Positions 1 through 6,934 of a stretch of 14,164 bases of DNA are shown here, piece after piece. The stretch covers positions 1-14,164 of the forward strand of contig JAUYHV010000020.1 of NCBI GenBank assembly GCA_030689845.1, in the 5' to 3' direction. This DNA is from Dehalococcoidia bacterium (lineage in GTDB: Bacteria; Chloroflexota; Dehalococcoidia; JACQUA01). Both the position numbers and the translations under genes were made by a program. The notes under the pieces were generated by a model. The model made no database searches. It had not been told where the DNA came from and saw only the letters and a list, made by a program, of their open reading frames with translations. Numbering within the stretch: the first letter of the stretch is position 1; the number at the start of each line of letters is the position of its first letter.

Positions 1-2
1 AG

Positions 3-142
3 TGTAGTGTCTCTAATATCTCTTTACAATTTGCGGTGCCATTGGTGTCATTCCCGCGAAAGCGGGAATCCAGAGCAACAGACTGGATTCCGGGTCAAGC
101 CCGGAATGACAAAGATTGTAAGGCCAATTATGAGACACTACA
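3..142. repeat. MITE-like palindromic element
   Basis: The element is bounded by an exact 11-bp inverted repeat, TGTAGTGTCTC at 3-13 and its complement at 132-142. A second inverted pair lies inside it (TTACAAT at 24-30, ATTGTAA at 115-121), and the core is one long palindrome at 47-110. The core folds into two hairpins: ATTCCCGC/GCGGGAAT at 50-69 around a GAAA loop, and ATTCCGGG/CCCGGAAT at 87-107. GTCATTCC also pairs with GGAATGAC, and GAATCCAG with CTGGATTC. Core sequences of the type GTCATTCCCGCGAAAGCGGG are familiar dispersed repeats in many bacterial genomes. No transposase is present, so a non-autonomous element mobilised in trans is inferred. The right flank TTAG (143-146) is compatible with the AG at 1-2 as the end of a 4-bp target duplication, but the window edge prevents a test. 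Confidence 0.75.
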
Positions 143-156
143 TTAGCGTATGAAAC

Positions 157-1056
157 ATGAAAGGGTTCTGGCAGAAGGAAACAAACCCGGGTAGTAACGG
201 CCAGGTGAGAAGCCCTGCCGTTGCCGGGGCCTTTTACCCCGGGAACGCCGGGGAACTGAGGCAACTGGTGGAGCGCTGCTTTAAACACAGCCTCGGACCG
301 GGCTCGCTGCCCCGGGTAATTCCCGGCGGTAAACGCAGCCTGGCCGGTCTGGTCTGTCCTCATGCGGGTTTAATTTACTCGGGACCCGTGGCTGCTCACG
401 GCTATTTTCAACTGGCTTCCCGGGCTAAACCCGAACGGGTGGTCATTCTCGGGCCAAACCACCACGGCTACGGCCCGGCCCTGTCCCTTTCGGCAGCCCT
501 GGCATGGGAAACCCCCCTGGGGAGAATCGCTATCGACGGGGAAGGCGCTAAGAAATTACTGGCCGGAAACCCCGCCCTGAGACAGGAAAACGACGCCCAC
601 GTTTATGAACATTCCCTGGAAGTGCAGCTGCCTTTCCTCCAGTACCTTTACGGTGAAGATTTCAAGATTATCCCCATCGCCATGTCGGAGCAGGGACTGG
701 CAGAGAGTACGAAACTGGGCCTGACCATTGCCGGAGCTTTTCCGGCGGACGATACGGTTGTCATCGCCAGTTCCGATTTTTCCCATTACGAACCCCAGGC
801 CGCGGCTGAAAAACTGGATGGTCTTGCCATAAAGGCAATAGAGAAAATGGATGGCGACGGACTGTTTTCCGCCATTGCCCGCCACGGAATAACCATGTGC
901 GGCCCGGGGCCTGTTACCGCTGCCATGGCAGCCTGCCGGCAATGGGGAGTTACCGAAGCCAGGCTGCTGCGCTATGCCACTTCAGGTGATGTTTCCGGGG
1001 ACTATTCCAGGGTGGTTGGCTACGCTTCCATCTCAATGGCTCTGCCGGAAGGGTAA
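157..1056 (+). CDS. amrB: AmmeMemoRadiSam system protein B (MEMO1-like)
   Basis: This is a 299-residue MEMO-family protein with a fold related to class III extradiol dioxygenases. The family signature RSPAVAGAFYPG is near residues 18-29. Further conserved blocks are CPHAG (67-71), GPNHHG (99-104), EHSLEVQLPFLQ (151-162), SSDFSHY (215-221) and CGPGP (248-252). H69, H102/H103 and C248 correspond to the His, His and Cys iron ligands reported for human MEMO1. In prokaryotes the family co-occurs with an AMMECR1 protein and a radical SAM enzyme. Neither is in the window, and the molecular function is unsettled. ATG 157 has no clear ribosome site and lies 15 bp from the MITE edge. GTG 205 would begin right at the conserved RSPAVAG block and may be the true start, giving 283 residues. 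The gene converges on the M24 gene with 29 bp between them. Confidence 0.9.
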   Translation: MKGFWQKETNPGSNGQVRSPAVAGAFYPGNAGELRQLVERCFKHSLGPGSLPRVIPGGKRSLAGLVCPHAGLIYSGPVAAHGYFQLASRAKPERVVILGPNHHGYGPALSLSAALAWETPLGRIAIDGEGAKKLLAGNPALRQENDAHVYEHSLEVQLPFLQYLYGEDFKIIPIAMSEQGLAESTKLGLTIAGAFPADDTVVIASSDFSHYEPQAAAEKLDGLAIKAIEKMDGDGLFSAIARHGITMCGPGPVTAAMAACRQWGVTEARLLRYATSGDVSGDYSRVVGYASISMALPEG

Positions 1057-1085
1057 AAGAGCAGTAGTCTTTGTTACCCCGCCTC

Positions 1086-2318
1086 TCAGGTCACGGTAAG
1101 TTCGACAGGTATGGAAGTCAGCTTCCGGGCGCCGGAACGGGTAACGACCACGGTATCCCCGGCCATCAACCCGCTGTCCTTGCGCCATTTTGGATTGTTG
1201 ATATCTATATTTATGCCGAAAACCATGTTTTCACGAATTACAATGGGCGGCATTTTCCCCAGGGGATGCTCCCCGACAAGGCAGTTCGGCCCGCCGAATA
1301 CCACGGTAGGAAATTCGGGTGACCCGAGACCGTGCCCGTGGAGTCCGACCTCGACATAGGTCATTCCCGCCTGCTCAACGGTTTTCCGCATAGCCTCGAT
1401 GACTTTTTCCATGGTGACTCCCGGTTTCAGGTTTTTCATCACGGCATCAAATACCTCCTCACAAACCTTGTGGATTTCCCTGTAGCGGGCATCGGGTTCT
1501 CCAAGGGAAAGGGAATGCTCCACACCGACCTGGTATCCCCCATAGTTGGAATGCCACTCGGTAACGACCATGTCTCCTTTTTCCAGGGGTTTCTGACTGT
1601 AAGGAAAGGAACGCCCGTGGAGCAGCGGGTATTTCCCGGCATCCATGAGAATCATGCTCATTTCCCCACCCGCCCCTATTGCCGCCTCAATCATGCCTGC
1701 GTAAAGCTGGCATTCGGCATTTCCGGGACGCGCCCTCTCCACCAGCGACCGGAACATGAGATTGGCTAACTCCGCAGCCTTCTCTATCATTGCCAGTTCC
1801 TCATCGCTCTTGATCATCCGCAGCCTTTCCGGCAGGCTGCTTTCATTGGAAAACACTGCCTCGGGAAGCAGTTTCTGAATCCTTAAAAATGAACTGTAGG
1901 GAATCGTCTCCGGGACCATCCTGGAGCTTTGACTGCCGAACCCGACAACCCCTATTTTACCCTTCTCGCAGCCCTTTTCTTTCAATGCCGCCGCGATACT
2001 GTCAGGCCGGGCGCCGGAACGGATATCGGCGACCCAGTCCTGGTAGCCCCTGTAATAGGAACTTGTGTGGGGCAGCCCTCCGAAAACCACCGGTTCCCCC
2101 TGCAATGGGAATATCCCGACCCCGGAAGTGGCAACGTGGGTTATATAACGCAAATTAGCCGAGCCCGTGCCGTCGCTGCCCGCCTGGCTGAAAATAAGAA
2201 GACAGTCCAGTTCCTTGAGAGACATCTCCTGGCGAAGTGCGCCCCAGCGCCACTCCCTCTCTTTCAGGGATAATTTTGGCACATGGGTGAGTTTTCTGAA
2301 GGAAAATTCCTTTGTCAT
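1086..2318 (-). CDS. M24 peptidase/creatinase-fold protein, metal site degenerate
   Basis: The protein has 410 residues. It has an N-terminal creatinase-type domain (about 15-160) and a C-terminal pita-bread domain (about 170-405), the layout of Xaa-Pro aminopeptidase and creatinase. H234 in LLHGRSF and the HGHGLG block (327-332) are kept. Most metal ligands of active M24 peptidases appear replaced: the usual first Asp position reads EWHS (254-257), the second Asp region reads QVGVEHSL (263-270), the usual E-P-G reads NID (370-372), and the final Glu before D-T-V is a Gly (387). Creatinase and some other M24 members work without metal, so this may be a non-peptidase hydrolase or lyase. It is the last gene of the nrpR operon, starting 16 bp after the glutamate synthase-like gene. 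AAGGAAGGA precedes the ATG. The substrate is unknown. Confidence 0.85.
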   Translation of the reverse strand: MTKEFSFRKLTHVPKLSLKEREWRWGALRQEMSLKELDCLLIFSQAGSDGTGSANLRYITHVATSGVGIFPLQGEPVVFGGLPHTSSYYRGYQDWVADIRSGARPDSIAAALKEKGCEKGKIGVVGFGSQSSRMVPETIPYSSFLRIQKLLPEAVFSNESSLPERLRMIKSDEELAMIEKAAELANLMFRSLVERARPGNAECQLYAGMIEAAIGAGGEMSMILMDAGKYPLLHGRSFPYSQKPLEKGDMVVTEWHSNYGGYQVGVEHSLSLGEPDARYREIHKVCEEVFDAVMKNLKPGVTMEKVIEAMRKTVEQAGMTYVEVGLHGHGLGSPEFPTVVFGGPNCLVGEHPLGKMPPIVIRENMVFGINIDINNPKWRKDSGLMAGDTVVVTRSGARKLTSIPVELTVT

Positions 2319-2334
2319 CCGTCCGTCCTTCCTT

Positions 2335-3924
2335 TTATCCGAGAATCTTCATTGCCTCTTCCCTATACGCATCCATTAAATAGGGTATTCCCGTCACTTT
2401 GGAACATTCTTCAGTTAAGGACATCAATTCTTGCCGTGTAATAGCAGGTACGTTGAAACATCGCGCTCCTGCCATCAATTGTTGAAGTCCCACCCGTATC
2501 TTCTCGCAGTAGCTGTAAATTCCAACAGCGCCGAGAGGGATATTCTTCATTTCGTTAGCGCCTACTATGTTTCTAACGTCTTCGTAACAGACGAAGATTT
2601 CCTCCGGGGTTGCGCCGAATTGACCGACCGTCCGCGGTAATTTACCATCCTTAATCCACTTTTCGATATTCTTGCCCACCATACCGGGAATCATCAAAGC
2701 CCTGCCCATGCAAACAGCTTTGCTAAATGGCGCGCCCAGGGCAAGGGCTTTGAATACGCCATCCTCACTGCTGAACCCACCGGCAAAAGCGATATCAGGC
2801 ACCCGCTGCCCTTTGTCGGCTAACTTCTTACAAAACTCGTAGGCGGCAGCATGTAGATAAAGACTGGGCATACCCCATTCCTCCATCATTCGCCATGGGC
2901 TCATACCAGTACCGCCGCCGGCGCCGTCTATTGTAAGCAGATCGATTTTAGCATTCGCGCCCCACTTGATAGCCATAGCCAGCTCTCGCAACCCATAGGC
3001 GCCAGTCTTCAAGGTAATGCGTTTGTATCCCACGTTCCGGAGGCGTTTAACCTCAGCATAAAAACCTTCTTCATCGATAAAGCCGAGACGGCTGTGGCGT
3101 TCAAATTCCTTGAGGGAACCGTCTTTATAGGATGCCTGGGATATTGGATTTGAGGGGTCCGGCGTTACTATATAACCACGCTTTTGGAGCTCTAAGGCCC
3201 GTTCCAAACTATTAACCTTGATTTCTCCTCCGATACATTTGGCTCCCTGTCCCCATTTTAATTCGATAGTTTCCAGCCCGTGTTTTTTGTGTACATACTC
3301 GGCGACGCCTAACCTGGTATCCTCTACATTCAATTGCACCAGGATTTCCCCATATCCCTGGTGGTAACGTCGATAGGTCTCGATGCGGCGGTCCATGTCC
3401 GGCGCTGAAACGACCTTTCCCTTCGAGTCGAGCTCGAGCTTGGGATCAATACCACAAACATTTTCACCACATACCAGCGTAACCCCGCCTATGGCGGCGC
3501 CAATAGCAAAATGTTCCCAGTTCTTGCGGGCTATTTCTGTTGAACCTAAAGCGCCGGTAAAGATGGGGACCTTCATCTTAGCCTTTAGGTCCCAGCCATA
3601 TTCAGTCTCGGTACTTACCGAGGGAAATGTAGCGGTGTCGGGGTCACCGACAACACCGGGAGGTAACCCCCTGGCGCCTAACGCGTATCCCTGGATATTC
3701 AAATGTGAGTAATCAATGGGATAATCCTTGTCACCTCCGGCGGTAACGTTGCCAAAAGGTCCTGGGTAGATCAGTTCCCGGCCTCGGTACGTTGACTGAA
3801 AAACCTCGCAGTTTCCAACACAATCATCTGTGCAACGAGTGCAGAGGCCGCTCATGGGGGCAACACTCCTTGAACGGTTGGCGCTTCGTGTGGCTTCATT
3901 GGCATTTGGTCGTTGCAGATTCAT
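2335..3924 (-). CDS. FMN-binding glutamate synthase domain protein
   Basis: The protein has 529 residues and corresponds to the central FMN/synthase domain of GltB, without the glutamine amidotransferase domain or the C-terminal beta-helix. Visible blocks are KWGQGAK (223-229, cf. the K-x-x-Q-G-A-K block of GltB), DGAGGGTGMSP (333-343) and FAGGFSSEDGVFKALALGA (390-408), typical of the FMN TIM barrel. The N terminus carries C28-x2-C31-x3-C35-x3-C39, which could bind an Fe-S cluster. Stand-alone proteins of this type occur in archaea and anaerobic bacteria; glutamate synthesis using an external ammonia source is plausible but unproven. ATG 3924 has AAAGGAGT upstream. An internal ATG at 3855 also has AGGAG 10 bp upstream and would keep all four cysteines. 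The gene follows nrpR by 34 bp, which supports a nitrogen role. Confidence 0.88.
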   Translation of the reverse strand: MNLQRPNANEATRSANRSRSVAPMSGLCTRCTDDCVGNCEVFQSTYRGRELIYPGPFGNVTAGGDKDYPIDYSHLNIQGYALGARGLPPGVVGDPDTATFPSVSTETEYGWDLKAKMKVPIFTGALGSTEIARKNWEHFAIGAAIGGVTLVCGENVCGIDPKLELDSKGKVVSAPDMDRRIETYRRYHQGYGEILVQLNVEDTRLGVAEYVHKKHGLETIELKWGQGAKCIGGEIKVNSLERALELQKRGYIVTPDPSNPISQASYKDGSLKEFERHSRLGFIDEEGFYAEVKRLRNVGYKRITLKTGAYGLRELAMAIKWGANAKIDLLTIDGAGGGTGMSPWRMMEEWGMPSLYLHAAAYEFCKKLADKGQRVPDIAFAGGFSSEDGVFKALALGAPFSKAVCMGRALMIPGMVGKNIEKWIKDGKLPRTVGQFGATPEEIFVCYEDVRNIVGANEMKNIPLGAVGIYSYCEKIRVGLQQLMAGARCFNVPAITRQELMSLTEECSKVTGIPYLMDAYREEAMKILG

Positions 3925-3958
3925 TACCTGATACTCCTTTAAAAGTTATTTACCGGTT

Positions 3959-4957
3959 TCATAATAATTCCTCAAATTTGATTAGGTCTGTGTATTCAAT
4001 AAGAGTACTCATAGCGCAGTTTTCAGCATCAACACCGGCTTCTTTAGCAGCCGCTACAGGATTCAGTCCGCCGATTAAGATCATACCAATTCTATTCAAG
4101 CCTACCGGTATTTGGCATACGGGTTCGCTTGTACTTCCCATCAGCAAAAGGCCTCCTATTCCGGCATCCTTGAGATTTGCTATGACGTGAACAACTATCG
4201 GCCGGCACATGGCGGGTATCTCGCGAAAGTTGGCTAATATTGAACCCTCTCCTCTAACAGCCGCTCCTATCACATCAGTCATCCCGGCTTTAATAAATAC
4301 CTCTGAAGGGTCGAGGGAGGAACCATCATAGTGAATGAGTTCAACGAAACGAAACGGCTGGCTATTGCGAATCTGGAGGAGACCTCCAAACCTTGAATCA
4401 ATTGGAATCCCCGCTTTAAGCAAGGTGCCATTGATGACAATGCTGCAAACTGTTGCAAATCCTACAGTGCCCTCCGGCACGATTAAGTCACCTAACCTTT
4501 CACCTTCCTGTGCCAGGGCAACCAGGTGGCTAACACAAAGCTCATTAGCAAAGACAGGTTTCATTGTCTGGACTGCTCTATTGAATTTGTTTTTCGGGAA
4601 AAATGAGACATTGATGGGAATAAAACCAGTGCGATCCTTAGGGTTGAAGTCAGTGCGAAAAGCAAGAAGCTCAATCCTTGAGATAGCGAAACCGACTTTA
4701 TCCTTAACCAGGGCGTTTCTTACTTCCTTTATTCCCAGTTCAGTAAGAGCGCGGCCATCCCGCAGACCTACAAGCCGGGTTAAACCGCGTTCGTCCATCA
4801 GCTTAAGGTGATACCGAACTGCCCTTTCGCCCAGTTCAACTCCGTGGTCTTCCAAATGACGGGCAATAACCCTGGCTCCGAGCGCTTCCTTGGAATCAGT
4901 CAGCACTTTTAATATCGCGAGCACCTTTCTCTCCGCATCTTGCGTCCCGAAGCCCAT
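3959..4957 (-). CDS. nrpR: NrpR-family nitrogen repressor (wHTH plus one NrpR domain)
   Basis: The protein has 332 residues. A winged-helix DNA-binding domain spans about 9-70 (ARVIARHLEDHG, ERAVRYHLKLMDERGL) and a single NrpR (DUF128) effector domain about 88-325, with blocks such as GTVGFATVCSIVINGTLLKAG and the terminal ILIGGLNPVAAAKEAGV. In methanogens NrpR represses nif and glnA genes and is released from DNA by 2-oxoglutarate; the Methanococcus maripaludis protein has two effector domains, and single-domain forms are also known. Translation starts at an ATG with a strong AGGAGGG seven bases upstream. The gene heads an operon with the glutamate synthase-like and M24 genes. Its promoter carries an exact NrpR-type operator, so autoregulation is likely. 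Family assignment is firm; its targets in this organism are inferred. Confidence 0.9.
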   Translation of the reverse strand: MGFGTQDAERKVLAILKVLTDSKEALGARVIARHLEDHGVELGERAVRYHLKLMDERGLTRLVGLRDGRALTELGIKEVRNALVKDKVGFAISRIELLAFRTDFNPKDRTGFIPINVSFFPKNKFNRAVQTMKPVFANELCVSHLVALAQEGERLGDLIVPEGTVGFATVCSIVINGTLLKAGIPIDSRFGGLLQIRNSQPFRFVELIHYDGSSLDPSEVFIKAGMTDVIGAAVRGEGSILANFREIPAMCRPIVVHVIANLKDAGIGGLLLMGSTSEPVCQIPVGLNRIGMILIGGLNPVAAAKEAGVDAENCAMSTLIEYTDLIKFEELL

Positions 4958-4963
4958 GATAAT

Positions 4964-4970
4964 GCCCTCC
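4964..4970 (-). promoter_or_regulatory. Strong Shine-Dalgarno of nrpR
   Basis: AGGAGGG on the minus strand, with a 6-7 base spacer to the ATG at 4957. It fixes the nrpR start and shows bacterial-type translation initiation. Confidence 0.85.
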
Positions 4971-4994
4971 TAATAATAGTAACAATAGGATAGA

Positions 4995-5008
4995 GGAAAA
5001 TGTTTTCC
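4995..5008. promoter_or_regulatory. Predicted NrpR operator GGAAAATGTTTTCC
   Basis: The site is a 6+2+6 perfect inverted repeat and fits GGAA-N6-TTCC, the operator defined for Methanococcus maripaludis NrpR. It begins one base downstream of the -10 box of the nrpR promoter (minus strand), so it should cover the transcription start. That is the usual place for a repressor to block RNA polymerase. It lies 37 bp upstream of the nrpR start codon. The match is seen directly; binding is inferred. Confidence 0.72.
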
Positions 5009-5009
5009 G

Positions 5010-5038
5010 ATTATAATACCCAAAAAAGAGTACGTCAA
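5010..5038 (-). promoter_or_regulatory. Sigma-70-type promoter of the nrpR operon
   Basis: On the minus strand, TTGACG (5038-5033) is followed after exactly 17 bases by TATAAT (5015-5010). This is one mismatch from the full housekeeping consensus. The predicted start is near 5003, inside the operator palindrome. Confidence 0.8.
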
Positions 5039-5111
5039 ACTAATATTTTACCCGTTTTTCGTTTACTTTATGGTGGGAAAGATTGGATGAGTACAAAATG
5101 TGGCTTTATTC

Positions 5112-5168
5112 AACCCGCAGGGTTTATAATATCAAAGGGTCTTTTATCCCGCAAAAGAACCCCGTTTT
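5112..5168 (+). promoter_or_regulatory. Two hairpins and a -10-like box in the M42 gene leader
   Basis: The first hairpin is AACCC-GCA-GGGTT (5112-5124). A TATAAT at 5125-5130 could be a -10 box, but no good -35 is visible. A second hairpin pairs GGGTCTTTT (5137-5145) with AAAAGAACCC (5153-5162), with one bulged A, and is followed by CGTTTTG. It could be a 5' stabilising stem or a weak terminator. No known riboswitch class is recognised. Confidence 0.35.
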
Positions 5169-5205
5169 GTGTCCGGTCGTAAAAATCGTATAGCGCAGGA
5201 GTAAA

Positions 5206-6258
5206 ATGAGCAGCCTCAAAGAACTTATAGTCAAATTGTCCGAAGCTCCCGGTTGCCCCGGCTACGAGGGAAGTATCAGCGATATTATCAAGGAAGAAAT
5301 AAGCGGCCATGCCGATAACGTAACCGTCGACGCTTTGAATAATATCCTGGCTTCAAAGGGCAGCGGCAAGACGGTCATGATTGCCGCCCACATGGACGAA
5401 ATCGGGCTCCTCGTGAAGCACGTGGACTCCAAAGGTTTTGTGAGGTTCGCCAAGCTCGGAGGAATTTCCGACCAGCTCCTCCAGGGACAGCGGGTCACGA
5501 TTTTTACCAATAAGGGACCGGTGCCCGGCGTGGTGGGATGTAAACCCATCCACCTCATGAGTGACCATGACAGGAAAAAGCTGGTCGGCTATGACAAGAT
5601 GTTTATAGACATTGGCGCTGGGAGCGCCGAAGAAGCGGGGGCGCTCGGCATGAGGATCGGGGATCCCATCGTGATTGACAGGAAAGTAACGGAACTTAAG
5701 AACGGGTTGATTTGCGGCAAAGCCCTGGATGACAGGGTGGGCTGCGCAATCCTTATAGAGGTATTAAAGAGGGTCCAGCCCCGGAACAGGCTGGTGGCGG
5801 CCTTTACTATCCAGGAAGAGATCGGCCTTAAAGGAGCAACGGTGTCCGCATTCGCCGTGAGTCCTGATTTAGGCCTGGCCGTCGATACCGGTATTGCCGC
5901 AGACCATCCCGAGGTCACCGAACATGAAGGTCCCATAAAACTCGGGCATGGGCCGGCCATTCTGGCTGCCGATGGAAGGCGCGACTCCCTTTCGGGCGGC
6001 CTGGTCTGCGGCACTGCCATCAGAGACTGGCTCATTAAACTGGCCGAGGAAAAGGGCATCCCGTACCAGCTTGAAGTTTTCGAAGGGGGTACCACCGATG
6101 CCACGGTTATGCAATTAAGCCGTTCAGGCGTGCCAACAGGGGTCGTAAGCGTTCCCTCGCGGTATATACATACCTTCAGCGAAGTCGTTGCCATGGAAGA
6201 CGTAGAGAACGTTGTGAAACTAATCACGGCAGTGGTCGAGGCGGACCTGCCCGTATAA
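5206..6258 (+). CDS. M42 family metallo-aminopeptidase (glutamyl aminopeptidase/FrvX type)
   Basis: The protein has 350 residues, the usual family length. These cytosolic dinuclear zinc or cobalt aminopeptidases form large tetrahedral complexes and trim short peptides. The full metal and catalytic set is visible: H62 and D64 in AHMDEIG, the bridging Asp in ALDDRVG (D175/D176), E204/E205 in QEEIGLKG, D227 in AVDTG and H322 in IHTFSEV. The EGGTTDA block (293-299) is also typical. The insertion between about 70 and 165 matches the PDZ-like oligomerisation domain. AGGAG at 5197-5201 sets the start. The gene is divergent from nrpR across a 248-bp region, and the methyltransferase gene follows 9 bp downstream. 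Substrate preference (deblocking, glutamyl or general) cannot be read from sequence. Older annotation often calls such proteins endoglucanase M. Confidence 0.93.
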   Translation: MSSLKELIVKLSEAPGCPGYEGSISDIIKEEISGHADNVTVDALNNILASKGSGKTVMIAAHMDEIGLLVKHVDSKGFVRFAKLGGISDQLLQGQRVTIFTNKGPVPGVVGCKPIHLMSDHDRKKLVGYDKMFIDIGAGSAEEAGALGMRIGDPIVIDRKVTELKNGLICGKALDDRVGCAILIEVLKRVQPRNRLVAAFTIQEEIGLKGATVSAFAVSPDLGLAVDTGIAADHPEVTEHEGPIKLGHGPAILAADGRRDSLSGGLVCGTAIRDWLIKLAEEKGIPYQLEVFEGGTTDATVMQLSRSGVPTGVVSVPSRYIHTFSEVVAMEDVENVVKLITAVVEADLPV

Positions 6259-6267
6259 ATCCTGCAC

Positions 6268-6894
6268 ATGCCTGCAAATGAACGCGACAAAAGTCAATGG
6301 GATGAAGTGTACCGAAAAGCCCCTCCCGGCACCCTGCCCTGGGAGCAGTCCGGGGTATCCGAGGAACTCATGGATATTCTCAGTAAGGGAGTTATTGACA
6401 GCGGGAGAGCCCTCGATGTATGTTCCGCCTCAGGTTACAACACGGTCTATATAGCTAAACAGGGCTTCCAGAGCGATGGAATAGACATCTCATCCCGGGC
6501 CGTTGAACTGGCAAGGGAACGGGCGGCAAAAGCCGGTGTTTCCTGCAGTTTCCTGGCAGGAGACGTCCTGGCGATGCCCTATGACGATGAAACCTTTACT
6601 TTCGTTTTCGACCGGGGCTGTTTCCACACCATTGCTCCCCGGAAAAGAAAAGTTTTCATCCGGGAGATTTGCAGGGTATTGAAGACGAAAGGCAAGTACC
6701 TGCTGGTCTGCTTTACCCGCCGCGCCTGGGGCGGAGGAGGGCCGCCATATATTTTCACCCCCGGAGAAATCGAGCGTTATTTTTCAAGCCTTTTTAATAT
6801 AGTTTCCCTGAGGAAGCTGGAAGGTGTGGAAGCCGGGGGCACCGGTGATGCCTATCTCTCAGTCCTTATGGAAAAGCGGTATATTGACCGTTAA
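6268..6894 (+). CDS. Class I SAM-dependent methyltransferase
   Basis: The protein has 208 residues with a single Rossmann-like methyltransferase domain. Motif I reads ALDVCSASGYNT (48-59), where the family usually has D-x-G-x-G-x-G, so the first two glycines are Cys/Ser and Ala/Ser and only G56 is kept. Motif II is GIDIS (71-75), followed by GDVLAMPYDDETF (98-110) and VFDRGCFH (113-120). The N-terminal W-D-E-V-Y...P-W-E pattern and D-R-G-C-F-H resemble TehB/thiopurine-type small-molecule methyltransferases. No membrane segment is seen. There is no good ribosome site before ATG 6268, so translational coupling to the M42 gene 9 bp upstream is likely. A second in-frame ATG follows at 6280. Substrate unknown. 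Confidence 0.82.
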   Translation: MPANERDKSQWDEVYRKAPPGTLPWEQSGVSEELMDILSKGVIDSGRALDVCSASGYNTVYIAKQGFQSDGIDISSRAVELARERAAKAGVSCSFLAGDVLAMPYDDETFTFVFDRGCFHTIAPRKRKVFIREICRVLKTKGKYLLVCFTRRAWGGGGPPYIFTPGEIERYFSSLFNIVSLRKLEGVEAGGTGDAYLSVLMEKRYIDR

Positions 6895-6934
6895 TATTTT
6901 TTAGTTTTGGGCCGGGGATTTGTGACTTATTTCA

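Noticed and set aside
50..107. CRISPR repeat or riboswitch at the left end
   Set aside because: There is no spaced repetition, and the hairpins fit a dispersed palindromic element flanked by terminal inverted repeats.
1332..1769. Long plus-strand frame opposite the M24 gene
   Set aside because: It is antisense to a clear protein family match and has no family features of its own.
2301..2310. GGAAAATTCC as a second NrpR operator
   Set aside because: The half-sites are separated by only two bases, not six, and it lies inside the start of the M24 coding region.
5000..5182. A 60-residue plus-strand reading frame
   Set aside because: It starts within the operator and overlaps the nrpR promoter, has no ribosome site and no recognisable protein features.
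5589..6290. A 233-residue minus-strand frame opposite the M42 gene
   Set aside because: It is a frame shadow: Ser/Pro-rich low-complexity translation with no ribosome site, opposite an intact aminopeptidase.
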